From: Corynebacterium bouchesdurhonense
Lineage (GTDB): Bacteria; Actinomycetota; Actinomycetes; Mycobacteriales; Mycobacteriaceae
Direction: 5' to 3'
Length of the DNA stretch: 64,000 nucleotides
Assembly: GCF_900078305.2 (NCBI RefSeq)
Contig: NZ_LT546028.1
Location: forward strand, 62,001 to 126,000
The notes beneath the pieces were generated by a model. The model was given only the letters and a program-made list of their open reading frames with translations. It was not told the origin of the DNA and did no database searches. Both the position numbers and the translations under genes were made by a program. Every line of letters begins with the position of its first letter. Position 1 is the first letter of the stretch. Shown in pieces: positions 1 to 8,668 of this stretch.

Positions 1-2086
1 ATTCAAAGTCCTCGGGGACGAAGTCCGCCGTCGCCGCCCGGGCGAAGGCGAGGTTGTCCGCCACGATGCCCGCGGCGTCATCGTACGCGCGCTTAACTAT
101 GTCGAAGTCATCGACGAGGTTCACCAGCCGCAAGGTGCGCACGATGCCGGACTGCTCGGTGCCCAGGACATCGCCCTCGCGGCGGTTGAGCAGGTCCAAC
201 TCCGCTAAGGCAAAGCCGTCGGTGGTCTGCGCCACCTGCCCCACGCGCTCGAACGCCGCGCTGCCCGGCTCAGCCAGGGTGTGGAAGAGGCAGAGCGACT
301 GGTTGCCGCCGCGGCCCACGCGCCCGCGCAGCTGGTGCAGCTGGGAGATGCCGAAGTGCTCGGCCTCGCGGATCATCATCACCGTGGCGTTGGGCACGTC
401 CACGCCCACCTCGATCACGGTAGTGGACACCAGTACGTCGATCTGCCCGGCGGCGAACGCCGACATCACCGCGTCCTTCTCCTCCCCCTTGAGGCGGCCG
501 TGCAGCACGCCCACCTCGAGCCCGCGAAGCTCCCCGCCGTCGAGCGCCGCCGCCACCTCGAGCACGCCGCCCTCGCCATCGATGCGTGGGCACACGACGT
601 ACGCCTGGTGCCCGGCGGCGACCTCCTCGCGGATCTTTTCCCACGCGCGCGCCACCCACTTGGGCTTGAACTCCGGCACCACGGAGGACTGGATCGGCTT
701 TCGGCCGCCTGGCAGCTCCCGCAGCGTGGACACGGCAAGATCCCCGAACACGGTGATGGCGATAGTGCGCGGAATGGGCGTGGCTGTCATCACCAGCAGG
801 TGCGGCGTGGTCTCGCCGGCCTTGGCCCGCAGCTGGTCGCGCTGCTCCACGCCGAAGCGGTGCTGCTCGTCCACCACCACCATTCCGAGGCGGAAAAACT
901 CCACACCCTCCTGGATCAGCGCGTGCGTGCCCACCACGATGTCCGCCTCGCCGCTGACGGTTTTCAGGAGCGCATCTTGCTTCGCCGCGTTCCCCATCGA
1001 TCCCGTCAACGCCACCACCCGCGCCGGCACCCCGGCGCGCAGCAGGGTGTCCGTCAGCGACCTGGCGTGCTGCAGCGCCAGCACCTCGGTAGGCGCCAGC
1101 AGCGCGCATTGAGCGCCGTTGTCCACGGCTTGCAGCATGGCCAATAGCGCCACGATGGTCTTGCCCGAGCCGACCTCGCCCTGCAGCAGCCGGCTCATGG
1201 GCTGGGGTGTGGCGATGTCCTCGCTGATCTCGCGCAACACCTCGCTCTGGCCGTACGTGAGGGGGAACGGGAGGTGCTCGAGCAGGGTGTCCTGGTTGCG
1301 TCCCTGCTTTCGCGGCAGCTCGGGCGCGGTGTGGTGGGCCTGGTCGGCCCGGCGCACCCCCATGGCTAGGGCGACGGAGAGCGCCTCGTCGTACTTCAGG
1401 CGCTTGAGCGCGGCCGACGGGCCGTCCGGGCCAGGCTCGTGGATCTGCCGCACGGCGGAATTCAGCGGCAGGTAGCCGATGGGCGTGAACCCGAGCGGCT
1501 CCTCGATGGGCGGCAGGGATTTCAGCACGGCGTGGACCGCCCCCATGATGGTCCAGGTGCTCACGCCCTTGGTGGCGGGGTACAGCGGCAGCCACTCGCG
1601 CCCGGAGAGGATCTCCTCCAGGTCCCCGAAGTGGCCCAACTGGCGCAGGGATCCGGTGGCCTCGGTGGGGCCGTCGAGAAGCACAAAGTCCGGGTGCTGG
1701 AGCTGGGGCGATCCCTTGTAAAAGGAGAGCTTGCCCGTGAACATCGCGCGGCGGCCCGGGGTGAGCACGCGCATGGCGTACTTGGAGCCGAAGAAGGTGG
1801 CGCCGAAGGTGCGGCGCCCGTCGTCGATGCTCACCTTGAAGATGGGCCGCTCCGGGGTCTTGCGGTTGTCCAGCTTGGCGGCGGAGGTGACGGTGCCAAC
1901 CACGTTGACGGTGTCGCCCTCGCGCAGGCCCTCCAGGTCCGCGCCGGAGCCGAAGTGGAGGTAGCGGCGCGGGTAGTAGCGCAGCAGCTCGCCGCAAGTG
2001 CGCAACTCCAGGTGCTTGGCCATGGCGCGGGCCTGCTTCGCCGGTATGACCAGGTTCAGGGGCCTGGTGTCGTCGAACCCGAGCAT
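1..2086 (-). CDS. recG: ATP-dependent DNA helicase RecG (3' end beyond window)
   Basis: RecG remodels stalled replication forks and branched recombination intermediates by ATP-driven translocation. The minus frame opens at ATG 2086 (MLGFDDTRPLNLVIP) and stays open to base 1, about 695 codons, so only the last few residues are missing compared with the usual length near 700. A wedge/OB-fold region (YYPRRY, GDTVNVVGTV) comes first, then Walker A GEVGSGKT near 1170 and a DEQH box (VVDEQHRFGVEQR) near 870. It starts 4 nt after the stop of the DAK2 gene, so the two are probably cotranscribed. Identification is firm. Confidence 0.95.
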   Translation of the reverse strand, partial: MLGFDDTRPLNLVIPAKQARAMAKHLELRTCGELLRYYPRRYLHFGSGADLEGLREGDTVNVVGTVTSAAKLDNRKTPERPIFKVSIDDGRRTFGATFFGSKYAMRVLTPGRRAMFTGKLSFYKGSPQLQHPDFVLLDGPTEATGSLRQLGHFGDLEEILSGREWLPLYPATKGVSTWTIMGAVHAVLKSLPPIEEPLGFTPIGYLPLNSAVRQIHEPGPDGPSAALKRLKYDEALSVALAMGVRRADQAHHTAPELPRKQGRNQDTLLEHLPFPLTYGQSEVLREISEDIATPQPMSRLLQGEVGSGKTIVALLAMLQAVDNGAQCALLAPTEVLALQHARSLTDTLLRAGVPARVVALTGSMGNAAKQDALLKTVSGEADIVVGTHALIQEGVEFFRLGMVVVDEQHRFGVEQRDQLRAKAGETTPHLLVMTATPIPRTIAITVFGDLAVSTLRELPGGRKPIQSSVVPEFKPKWVARAWEKIREEVAAGHQAYVVCPRIDGEGGVLEVAAALDGGELRGLEVGVLHGRLKGEEKDAVMSAFAAGQIDVLVSTTVIEVGVDVPNATVMMIREAEHFGISQLHQLRGRVGRGGNQSLCLFHTLAEPGSAAFERVGQVAQTTDGFALAELDLLNRREGDVLGTEQSGIVRTLRLVNLVDDFDIVKRAYDDAAGIVADNLAFARAATADFVPEDFE

Positions 2087-2090
2087 GCCG

Positions 2091-3689
2091 CTACTCCACC
2101 CCGATCTCCGCGATCGCGCCCAGCCCGTCGGCCGCGTAGGCCAGCGTCTCCACACCCAGGCGCTGCCCGATCTCCTCCAGCGCCTCCGCCTCCACCTCGT
2201 CCGGGTCGAAGAGGATGAGGATCTGCTCGCCGCCCCGCTCCAAGAACTGGTGGCAGGTGCGCTCGATGGCGCCCGCGGCATCATCCGCCACCAGCACCAA
2301 CTGGCCGTGGGTGGTTACCACCACGTCGCCCTTGGCCACCGCCCCGCCGAGCAGCAGGCCCGCTCGCGGGGCCCGGTGCGCCACGGCCGTGCGCATCTCG
2401 CCCGCGGCCTCGGACATGGCGAAGGCCGCGGTGGCCAGCGGCTGATCTGGGTCGTGGATGGTCAGCGCCGCGATGCCGGACACCAGGCGCACTGTAGGCA
2501 GGATGGTCACCGCCTGCTCGAACGCGCGCGCGGCCTTCTCCACCGCCCCGAGCTCGCGCTGGCTCAGCAGGCCGTTGGGCAGCAGCAGCACCTCGTGCGC
2601 GCCGGATCGTCGCACCGTGGAGAGGATGTCGGAGACCGCGTCCGGCCCCGGGTGCACCGTGAGCGCGCCCGCCTGCCGGTACAGCTCCGCCAGGGAGCCG
2701 GGCGGGGTGAGCGCGAGGATCAGCCGCTCCGGCGCGCGGGTGGCCGGCTGCGGGGGCAGCACCTCGAGGCGCAGCTCACTCACCCGCCCCACTCGGAAGG
2801 CCAGCTCGATCACCTCGCCCGCGCGCCGCGTGTGGATGTGCACCTTGCCCGCGCCCTTGCCAAGGCGCGCGATGACCAGGCTGTCACCCAGGCCCCGCAG
2901 CTCGCCCTCCAGCGCGTCCAGGTCGCCCTCGAACATGAACATCACCTCGAGGTAGCCCGGCGCGCCGTGCCCCTCGCTCGAGGGGGCAACGCTTGTCGAC
3001 GCCCCCCAGCCCCCCGCATTCTCACCGGAAAGCACGCCCACCAGCGCCTCGAGGAGGACCACCAGCCCGGTGCCCCCGGCGTCCACCACGTCCGCCTCGC
3101 GCAGCGCCTCGAGCTGGGATGGCGTGTGGGCCAGCGCCACCCGTGCGGCTTCCGCGGCGGCCTCGGCCACGGCGAGCATGTCCGGCTGCTGGGCGCTGGC
3201 CCCGTCTTCGTCGCCCTGTCCGTCCTGCCCACCCTGCGGCGCGGCGGCGTCGGTCGCGGCCGCGCTCGCCGCCCGCAGCACGGTGATCACGGTGCCCTCC
3301 ACCGGGTCCGCGATGGCGCGGTCCACGAACTTTACGGCGGCGCGCAGGGCGTCGGCGATGACGGTCGCGCCGGGTGTGTCCTCGGTGACGGACTGGGCCA
3401 CCCCGCGCATCACCTGCGAGAGGACCACTCCAGAGTTGCCGCGCGCGCCCTTCACGGCACCCACGGCCAAGGCCTCGGCGATCTGCTGCGCGCCGGCGCC
3501 CGCAGGCAGGCGGTCCGCCTCCGCCACCGCGGCGGCCATGGTGTGGGCCATGTTGGAGCCCGTGTCCGCGTCCGGCACGGGGAAGACGTTGAGCTTGTTT
3601 ATCTCCACCCGCCGCGCGTCAAGCTCCGTGCTGGCCGCGCGGGCCCACGCCACAAGCAGGGCGCCGTCGAACGCGGGAGGAGTAGCCAT
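2091..3689 (-). CDS. DAK2 domain protein (FakA/YloV family)
   Basis: A 532-residue protein of the dihydroxyacetone-kinase-like DAK2 family. Firmicute members (FakA) phosphorylate fatty acids bound to a FakB carrier; the substrate in corynebacteria is not shown here. The signature NKLNVFPVPDADTGSNM near residues 31-47 carries the Asp residues that bind Mg-ATP, and GNSGVVLSQ follows near 80. The C-terminal half (about 320-532) matches the second FakA domain. The middle (about 155-250) is low-complexity and acidic. A TAAACT box (3698-3703) lies 8 nt before ATG 3689, suggesting a leaderless transcript in addition to read-through from ung. Confidence 0.85.
   Translation of the reverse strand: MATPPAFDGALLVAWARAASTELDARRVEINKLNVFPVPDADTGSNMAHTMAAAVAEADRLPAGAGAQQIAEALAVGAVKGARGNSGVVLSQVMRGVAQSVTEDTPGATVIADALRAAVKFVDRAIADPVEGTVITVLRAASAAATDAAAPQGGQDGQGDEDGASAQQPDMLAVAEAAAEAARVALAHTPSQLEALREADVVDAGGTGLVVLLEALVGVLSGENAGGWGASTSVAPSSEGHGAPGYLEVMFMFEGDLDALEGELRGLGDSLVIARLGKGAGKVHIHTRRAGEVIELAFRVGRVSELRLEVLPPQPATRAPERLILALTPPGSLAELYRQAGALTVHPGPDAVSDILSTVRRSGAHEVLLLPNGLLSQRELGAVEKAARAFEQAVTILPTVRLVSGIAALTIHDPDQPLATAAFAMSEAAGEMRTAVAHRAPRAGLLLGGAVAKGDVVVTTHGQLVLVADDAAGAIERTCHQFLERGGEQILILFDPDEVEAEALEEIGQRLGVETLAYAADGLGAIAEIGVE
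2991..3006 (+). repeat. Dispersed motif copy GCTTGTCGACGCCCCC
   Basis: Exact 16-mer copy of the dispersed motif, inside the DAK2 gene, where it encodes residues of the low-complexity linker on the opposite strand. Confidence 0.7.
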
Positions 3690-3699
3690 GACGGCCTAG

Positions 3700-3727
3700 T
3701 TTACAACGTTTACAACGGCTTACAGCG
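3700..3727. repeat. Tandem 9-bp repeat over the ung stop codon
   Basis: On the plus strand two perfect copies of TTTACAACG (3700-3708, 3709-3717) are followed, after one base, by a degenerate third copy CTTACAGCG (3719-3727) that contains the complement of the ung stop TAA (3720-3722). The copy nearest the DAK2 gene also supplies its TAAACT -10 box. Confidence 0.8.
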
Positions 3728-4364
3728 ACCAATCCACGGCCCGCGCCCCTTGCCGCTCCAACGCCTCGTTGGCGCGGGAGAACGGCCGGGAGCCGAAGAA
3801 GCCGCGGCTTGCGGACAGCGGCGAAGGGTGCGCCGAGGCGATCACCGGGGTCTCGCCCAGGAATCGCTGGGCCTGTTGCGCGTCGCGTCCCCAGAGGATG
3901 GCCACCAAGGGGGCGTCGCGAAGCGAAAGTGCCCGAATGGCGGCCTCCGTCACTGGCTCCCACCCCTTGCCGCGGTGCGACGCGGGCTTGCCAGGCCTGA
4001 CGGTGAGCACGCGGTTGAGCAGAAGAATGCCCTGGCGCGACCAGGAGGACAGGTCCCCGTCCGGGCGCGGCGGGACCCCCAGGTCGCGCTCGAGCTCGGT
4101 GTAGATGTTCACCAGCGAGCGCGGCGGCGCAACCCCCGGCTGGGTGGAAAACGCCAGGCCCATCGGGTGGCCCGGGGTGGGGTACGGATCCTGGCCGACG
4201 ATGAGGACGCGCACCTCGTCGAACGGCTGCTGGAAGGCGCGCAGGATGTCCTCGCCGCGCGGCAGGTAGGAGTCCTCGGCGCGCAAAAAGTCGCCCATGG
4301 CGTGGATCTGATCCTCCACCGGGCTCAGGGGCTCAACCCAGGAGGGGTGCACCGGCAGGCTCAT
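3720..4364 (-). CDS. ung: Uracil-DNA glycosylase, family 1
   Basis: Removes uracil from DNA as the first step of base excision repair. 214 residues from ATG 4364, close to the usual 220-230. The active-site motif [11 protein letters not shown] holds the catalytic Asp; family members elsewhere often read GQDPYH, so the Pro after Tyr is a variant. The DNA-intercalation loop HPSPLSA and the LLLNRVLTV core are present. The frame is open upstream, but ATG 4364 overlaps the thiL stop in an ATGA arrangement and gives the expected N-terminus, so longer starts were rejected. Confidence 0.95.
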   Translation of the reverse strand: MSLPVHPSWVEPLSPVEDQIHAMGDFLRAEDSYLPRGEDILRAFQQPFDEVRVLIVGQDPYPTPGHPMGLAFSTQPGVAPPRSLVNIYTELERDLGVPPRPDGDLSSWSRQGILLLNRVLTVRPGKPASHRGKGWEPVTEAAIRALSLRDAPLVAILWGRDAQQAQRFLGETPVIASAHPSPLSASRGFFGSRPFSRANEALERQGARAVDWSL

Positions 4365-5326
4365 GCGAAGCTCTCCCATCCTCCCGCGTGCGCGGGCTGG
4401 GCACCGTCCACCCGCACCCCCGGGGTGCGGGTGACCGTGCCGATGGAGCGGAACCCCACGGGTGCCGAGCCGTCCACGGTGCCCACCAGGGTGTGGTCCT
4501 CGCCGCCGGTAAGCACCCACTCCCACGGGTCGGTGCCCAGCAGCTCACCGGCGCGCACGAGCAGCGGGTCCGGTGTCAGGGCCACGCTGCTTAAGTCAAT
4601 GCCCACGCCCGAGGCATTCGCCAGTGTGGTGAGGTCCTTGATCAGCCCGTCGGAGTTATCGGTCATGGCTGTGGCCCCGGCCGCGCGCGCCACCACCCCG
4701 CGCCCCGGCGTGATGGCGGGCGCCTGATGCGCCGCCACCAGCGGCGCGAGCTCCGCCGGGATGTCCACCCCGGACTGAAGCAGCGCGAGGCCCGCGGCCG
4801 AGCAGCCGATGACGCCGTGGGCCACCACCCGCTGGCCAGGCCGCGCCCGGTCGAGGCGCAGCGCGTCCAGGTTGCCGCCGAGCGAGCCAATGGCGGTGAC
4901 GGAGACCACCAGCTCGGAGCTCGAGGTGACGTCGCCACCCACCAGCTCCGCGCCCCACGCTTGCGTCATCGCGCCGACGCCGCGGGCGAGCTCCTCCACC
5001 ACCGCCACCGGCGTGCTCGGCGGCGCCGACAGCGCGAGCAGCGCCGCGATGGGGCGCGCGCCCATGGCCTCGATGTCTGCAAAGTTCTGCACCACCGCCT
5101 TGCGGCCCACCTGGTACGCGGTGGTGTAGCGGGGGCTGAAGTGGCGGTCCTGCACGAGCATGTCGGTCGACGCCACCACCCGCGAGTTGGGTGCCGCGGG
5201 CCCGAGCACGGCCGCGTCGTCACCGTTGACCGCGGACGGCGCCGCACCCACGATGGCCTGGATCACCCCGCGCTCGCCCACCTCCCCGAGGGTGGGGCCG
5301 CCTGCGGGGAAACCGGTGTGGATCAT
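4361..5326 (-). CDS. thiL: Thiamine-monophosphate kinase
   Basis: ATP-dependent phosphorylation of thiamine monophosphate to thiamine pyrophosphate. The AIR-synthase-like fold is seen in GDDAAVLG, the [12 protein letters not shown] metal/nucleotide loop, VGGDVTSS and the C-terminal [10 protein letters not shown] motif. ATG 5326 gives 321 residues; a GTG at 5347 would add 7 residues but lacks a ribosome-binding site, whereas AAAGG stands 12 nt before ATG 5326. It overlaps ung by 4 nt (ATGA) and heads the thiL-ung-DAK2-recG operon. The DUF3515 gene diverges from it 35 nt away. Confidence 0.92.
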   Translation of the reverse strand: MIHTGFPAGGPTLGEVGERGVIQAIVGAAPSAVNGDDAAVLGPAAPNSRVVASTDMLVQDRHFSPRYTTAYQVGRKAVVQNFADIEAMGARPIAALLALSAPPSTPVAVVEELARGVGAMTQAWGAELVGGDVTSSSELVVSVTAIGSLGGNLDALRLDRARPGQRVVAHGVIGCSAAGLALLQSGVDIPAELAPLVAAHQAPAITPGRGVVARAAGATAMTDNSDGLIKDLTTLANASGVGIDLSSVALTPDPLLVRAGELLGTDPWEWVLTGGEDHTLVGTVDGSAPVGFRSIGTVTRTPGVRVDGAQPAHAGGWESFA

Positions 5327-5347
5327 GACTGTGACAAGGCCTTTCAC

Positions 5348-5353
5348 TAGACT
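5348..5353 (+). promoter_or_regulatory. -10 box TAGACT for leaderless DUF3515 transcript
   Basis: TAGACT ends 8 nt before ATG 5362 with no Shine-Dalgarno between, so transcription would begin at or next to the start codon. Confidence 0.5.
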
Positions 5354-5361
5354 GTGCCGCC

Positions 5362-6336
5362 ATGACTACGGCAGCGAGCACCGAAGCAACCACCGGAGCG
5401 GGCTCTCAGGCGAGCGCGGCGGGCCCGTTCCAGAGTAACCGCAGGCTCGCCGGAATCCTGCTCGGCATCGCGGTCGCGTTCACCATCGCCGTGCTCGTGG
5501 GGGCGCGCTTGGTGCTACAGCGTGCCGCGGACCAGCCGGTGGCCATGCCCGTGATCCCCGCGCCCCAGGCCAGTTCCACCGAGTGCACCGAGTTCATCGA
5601 CGCCCTGCCGGCGAAGGTGCTCGGATACGGCCGCGCGGAGCTCGCCGACCCCGCGCCCGCGGGCGCCGCGGCGTGGCAGAAGAGCTCAACCGAGCGCGTG
5701 ACGCTGCGCTGCGGGGTGGACCTGCCCCTGCAGTACACCACCTTGTCTCAGCCGGAGGAGATCGGCGGCGCGCGGTGGCTCGAGGTGCGCGACACCGCCC
5801 CCGGGTCCACCCTGGCTACCTGGTTCACCACCGACCGCTCCCCCGTTATCGCCGTCACGGGCGACACGGCGAGTGGCCGCAGCCCCGTCGAAGACATCGA
5901 CGCCTCCCGCCTCGCGCAGGTCGATCCCGCCCCCGCGCCCGCGCCCCTGTCGCAGCTGGCCAGCGGCGACGCCACCGCGTGCCGGGGCTTCGCCGAGGCC
6001 GCGCCGGAGCACATTGCGGAGGGCTTTTCGCTTGTCGACGCCCCCTTGGCCGACCCCGACACCAACACCGTCGCCTGGACCGCCCCCGGCCGCGAGCCCG
6101 TGGTGGTCCGCTGCGGCGTGGCCGCTCCCGAGCACTACCACGCCGGCGCTCGCCTGGCCCAGGTCAACGGCACGCCCTGGTTCGAGGACTCCGCATCCGG
6201 CGGCGCGGCCGGGGCCGCCACGTGGTACGCCCTCGGCCGCGCCGCGCAGGTAGCCGCGTACATCCCGGCCGCCGGGGGCAACGAGGTGATCACCAACCTC
6301 ACCGACTTCATCGCCGGCACCGTTCCGCCCGCGTAG
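5362..6336 (+). CDS. DUF3515 membrane-anchored protein with duplicated domain
   Basis: A 324-residue protein with one N-terminal membrane segment (about 29-52, GILLGIAVAFTIAVLVGARL) and an exported remainder. It belongs to the DUF3515 family, of unknown function. Two copies of the domain are visible: about 72-178 (CTEFIDALP ... LRCGVDLP ... GARWLEVRD) and about 212-320 (CRGFAEAAP ... VRCGVAAP ... GTPWFEDSA), each with a leading Cys and an RCGV motif, so a disulfide in each copy is plausible. It is convergent with ddl and probably leaderless. Confidence 0.8.
   Translation: MTTAASTEATTGAGSQASAAGPFQSNRRLAGILLGIAVAFTIAVLVGARLVLQRAADQPVAMPVIPAPQASSTECTEFIDALPAKVLGYGRAELADPAPAGAAAWQKSSTERVTLRCGVDLPLQYTTLSQPEEIGGARWLEVRDTAPGSTLATWFTTDRSPVIAVTGDTASGRSPVEDIDASRLAQVDPAPAPAPLSQLASGDATACRGFAEAAPEHIAEGFSLVDAPLADPDTNTVAWTAPGREPVVVRCGVAAPEHYHAGARLAQVNGTPWFEDSASGGAAGAATWYALGRAAQVAAYIPAAGGNEVITNLTDFIAGTVPPA
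6030..6045 (+). repeat. Dispersed motif copy GCTTGTCGACGCCCCC
   Basis: Exact 16-mer in the second DUF3515 domain, preceded by TTTTC; reads SLVDAP in the coding frame. Confidence 0.7.
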
Positions 6337-6339
6337 CGA

Positions 6340-6381
6340 GCTACCCGGCGCGGGCTACTCGGCGCGAACTACTTGGCGCGG
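6340..6381. repeat. Three 14-bp tandem repeats over the ddl stop codon
   Basis: Units GCTACCCGGCGCGG, GCTACTCGGCGCGA and ACTACTTGGCGCGG (6340-6353, 6354-6367, 6368-6381). Each carries CTA, the complement of TAG; the last is the ddl stop (6369-6371). The 14-bp period puts the extra stops in other frames. Confidence 0.85.
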
Positions 6382-7427
6382 GCGAGCGCCGTGTCCACCA
6401 GGCAGCGAACCAGCTCGGGGTAGCTCAGGCCCGTCGCCTCCCACACCTTCGGGTACATGGAGATGGCGGTGAAGCCCGGCATGGTGTTGACCTCGTTGAG
6501 CACGGGCCCGCGGTCGGTGACAAAGAAGTCGACGCGGGCGAGGGACTTGCAGTTCAACGCGCCGAACGCGCGGATGGCCATGTCCTGGAGCTGGCGGGTC
6601 AGCTCCTCATCGAACGGGGCGGGGATGGTGGCGGTGACGTGGTCGTCGAGGTACTTCGTCTCGAAGCCGTAGAAGCCCTCCGCCGAGTCGTCAGTGCCGT
6701 TGAGCTTGGCGGGGACGGACGCGCGCACGGAGGCGTCGACAAGCTCAAGCACCCCAACCTCTACCTCGTCGCCCACGAGCGCCCCCTCGACGAGCACCTT
6801 GGCATCGTTGTCGAAGGCGGTGGCGATGGCCCCGTCTAGGTCCTCCCATCGCTCAACTTTGGACACGCCGATGGAGGAACCGCCGTTGGCCGGCTTCACA
6901 AACACGGGCAGGCCGAGGCGCTCGCGCTGCTCACCGCTGAGGGTGCGGGGGCCCGACGCGCGCAGTGTGACGCCCGGCGCGACCGGGATGCCTTCGGCCG
7001 CCACGATCGTCTTCGTGCACTCCTTGTCCATGCCGCAGGCGGAGGCGAGCACGCCCGGGCCGACGTAGGGGATGCCGGAGAGCTCGAAGAGGCCCTGGAT
7101 GGTGCCGTCCTCGCCGTACTTGCCGTGCAGGACCGGGAAGATCACGTCCACCTCTGCGGTGACCTCGCCGGTGAGCGCGTCGGTGAACTGGCCCTTGGTG
7201 GCGGGGCTGGCGGACAACGTCACCCTGCGGCCCGCGGTGACCTCAGGCAGCGTCGCGCCGCCGACCGGGTCAAAAGACCCCTCGACCCAGTCCCCGTCGC
7301 GGGTGATGCCAACCGGGTACACCTCAAACTCGCCGGAGGGCAGCTCGGCCATGATCGAGCCGGCGGAAATGCAGGAAATCGAGTGCTCGGTGGACTGGCC
7401 ACCGTAGATAACTGCTATGCGAATCAC
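6369..7427 (-). CDS. ddl: D-alanine--D-alanine ligase
   Basis: Joins two D-Ala in the cytoplasm for the peptidoglycan stem peptide. 352 residues, normal for the family. ATP-grasp motifs are visible: YGGQSTEHSIS at the N-terminus, MDKECTK with the ATP-binding Lys, FVKPANGGSSIGVSKV, and the metal-binding EVNTMPGFT near the C-terminus. The start ATG 7427 lies 25 nt from the gpsA stop on the same strand, so gpsA-ddl is a likely operon. Its stop sits in the 14-bp tandem repeat. Confidence 0.96.
   Translation of the reverse strand: MIRIAVIYGGQSTEHSISCISAGSIMAELPSGEFEVYPVGITRDGDWVEGSFDPVGGATLPEVTAGRRVTLSASPATKGQFTDALTGEVTAEVDVIFPVLHGKYGEDGTIQGLFELSGIPYVGPGVLASACGMDKECTKTIVAAEGIPVAPGVTLRASGPRTLSGEQRERLGLPVFVKPANGGSSIGVSKVERWEDLDGAIATAFDNDAKVLVEGALVGDEVEVGVLELVDASVRASVPAKLNGTDDSAEGFYGFETKYLDDHVTATIPAPFDEELTRQLQDMAIRAFGALNCKSLARVDFFVTDRGPVLNEVNTMPGFTAISMYPKVWEATGLSYPELVRCLVDTALARAK
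6729..6744 (-). repeat. Dispersed motif copy, minus orientation
   Basis: GCTTGTCGACGCCTCC read on the minus strand, inside ddl; one mismatch in the C tract. Confidence 0.6.
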
Positions 7428-7448
7428 ACGACGAGCGTACCCGGCGAG

Positions 7449-8447
7449 CTACTCCGATTTCTTACTCCTGCCCATCAGCGCCGCGATCGCGTCGGTGACG
7501 CTGGTGCCCCGGTGGCACACGGCGTGCACGGCCTTGGTAATGGGCAGGTCCACCCCGTGCTCCTCCCCCAGCTGCGCGATGCTGATCGAGGATGTCACGC
7601 CCTCCGCCACTTGGCCCTTGGTGGCGGCCTTCGCCTCCTGCATGCTGGCGCCCGCACCCAGCGCGGCGCCGAAGGTGCGGTTTCGCGACAGCGGCGAGGA
7701 GCAGGTGGCCACCAAGTCCCCCAGTCCCGCGAGGCCAGCGAAGGTACGGTCGTCCGCGCCGAGGGCCAGCCCCAGCCGAGTGATCTCGGCCAGGCCGCGG
7801 GTGATCAGCGTTGCGATGGTGTTCTCGCCGAGGCCCTGCCCCGCCGCCATGCCGCAGGCCAGCGCGATGACATTCTTGGTGGCGCCGCCGATCTCGCAGC
7901 CCACCACGTCCGCGTTGGTGTAGGGGCGCAGATAGTGGGTGGCGCAGGCGGCCTGGACCAGCTTGGCGCGGTCCGCGTCCCGGCACGCGATGACGGTGGC
8001 CGCGGGCTGCTCCTCGGCGATCTCGCGGGAGAGGTTCGGCCCGCTGAGCACGGCGACTCGCTCCTCCCCTGCGCCCGTGACCTGCGCGATGATCTGGCTC
8101 ATGCGCATGTGCGTCCCGGTCTCGATGCCCTTGGACACCGAGAGCAAGGTCGCGTCTCGACGCAACAGCGGCGCCCACTCCGTGAGGTTGCCGCGCATGG
8201 TCTGGCTGGGCACCGCGAACAGGGCGATGTCCGCCCGCTCCAGCGCCTCACGCGGGTTCGCAGTGGCCGTGACAGCGGCGGGTAGCGCGATTCCGGGCAG
8301 GTAGTCGGGGTTGACGCGGGTGGCGGTGATCGCGTCCGCGAGCTCTGGGCGGCGGGCCCACAGCTGCACGGCATTGCCGCCGTCGGCGAACACCTTTGCC
8401 AGGGTGGTGCCCCAGGATCCCGCCCCCATGACCGCCACGTTGACCAT
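7449..8447 (-). CDS. gpsA: Glycerol-3-phosphate dehydrogenase [NAD(P)+]
   Basis: Reduces dihydroxyacetone phosphate to sn-glycerol-3-phosphate for phospholipid synthesis. 332 residues from ATG 8447. The Rossmann motif [12 protein letters not shown] is at residues 8-19, SVSKGIE and the [10 protein letters not shown] motif follow, and the catalytic Lys lies in [13 protein letters not shown]. The frame runs further upstream, but that part is the octamer-repeat leader, and GAGG stands directly before ATG 8447. It probably leads ddl. Confidence 0.95.
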   Translation of the reverse strand: MVNVAVMGAGSWGTTLAKVFADGGNAVQLWARRPELADAITATRVNPDYLPGIALPAAVTATANPREALERADIALFAVPSQTMRGNLTEWAPLLRRDATLLSVSKGIETGTHMRMSQIIAQVTGAGEERVAVLSGPNLSREIAEEQPAATVIACRDADRAKLVQAACATHYLRPYTNADVVGCEIGGATKNVIALACGMAAGQGLGENTIATLITRGLAEITRLGLALGADDRTFAGLAGLGDLVATCSSPLSRNRTFGAALGAGASMQEAKAATKGQVAEGVTSSISIAQLGEEHGVDLPITKAVHAVCHRGTSVTDAIAALMGRSKKSE

Positions 8448-8462
8448 CCTCAACCCGCCTTC

Positions 8463-8499
8463 GCTCGTCTGCTCGTCTCGTCTGCTCGTCTGCTCGTCT
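8463..8499. repeat. Octamer tandem repeats upstream of gpsA
   Basis: GCTCGTCT occurs at 8463-8470, 8471-8478, 8484-8491 and 8492-8499, with a partial CGTCT between the pairs. It starts 16 bp from the gpsA start, in the 221-bp gap to mutT1. A tract of this kind can change length by slippage. Confidence 0.75.
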
Positions 8500-8668
8500 G
8501 TTCGCTCTTGAGCGCCGCCGCGGCCACAGCCGGGCAGGACAAGGTTTCCGCGCACCACGCTAACACCTCCGCGCGGGTGGCACGGGGCGGGCGGCGGCGC
8601 CCACCCACCCGGCCCCTCCACCGGCGCGCTTCCTGCGCGGCGGGTGGTCCTGCGTCACAATGGTGGGT

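Noticed and set aside
270-1997. Minus-strand open frame of 575 codons
   Set aside because: Out of frame with the recG reading that carries Walker A and DEQH motifs.
1998-4727. Very long plus-strand open frame (about 900 codons)
   Set aside because: Antisense to the DAK2, ung and thiL genes; composition rich in Arg/His/Gly with no domain, a normal effect of high GC.
8463-8499. CRISPR-like array
   Set aside because: Units are only 8 bp with no unique spacers.
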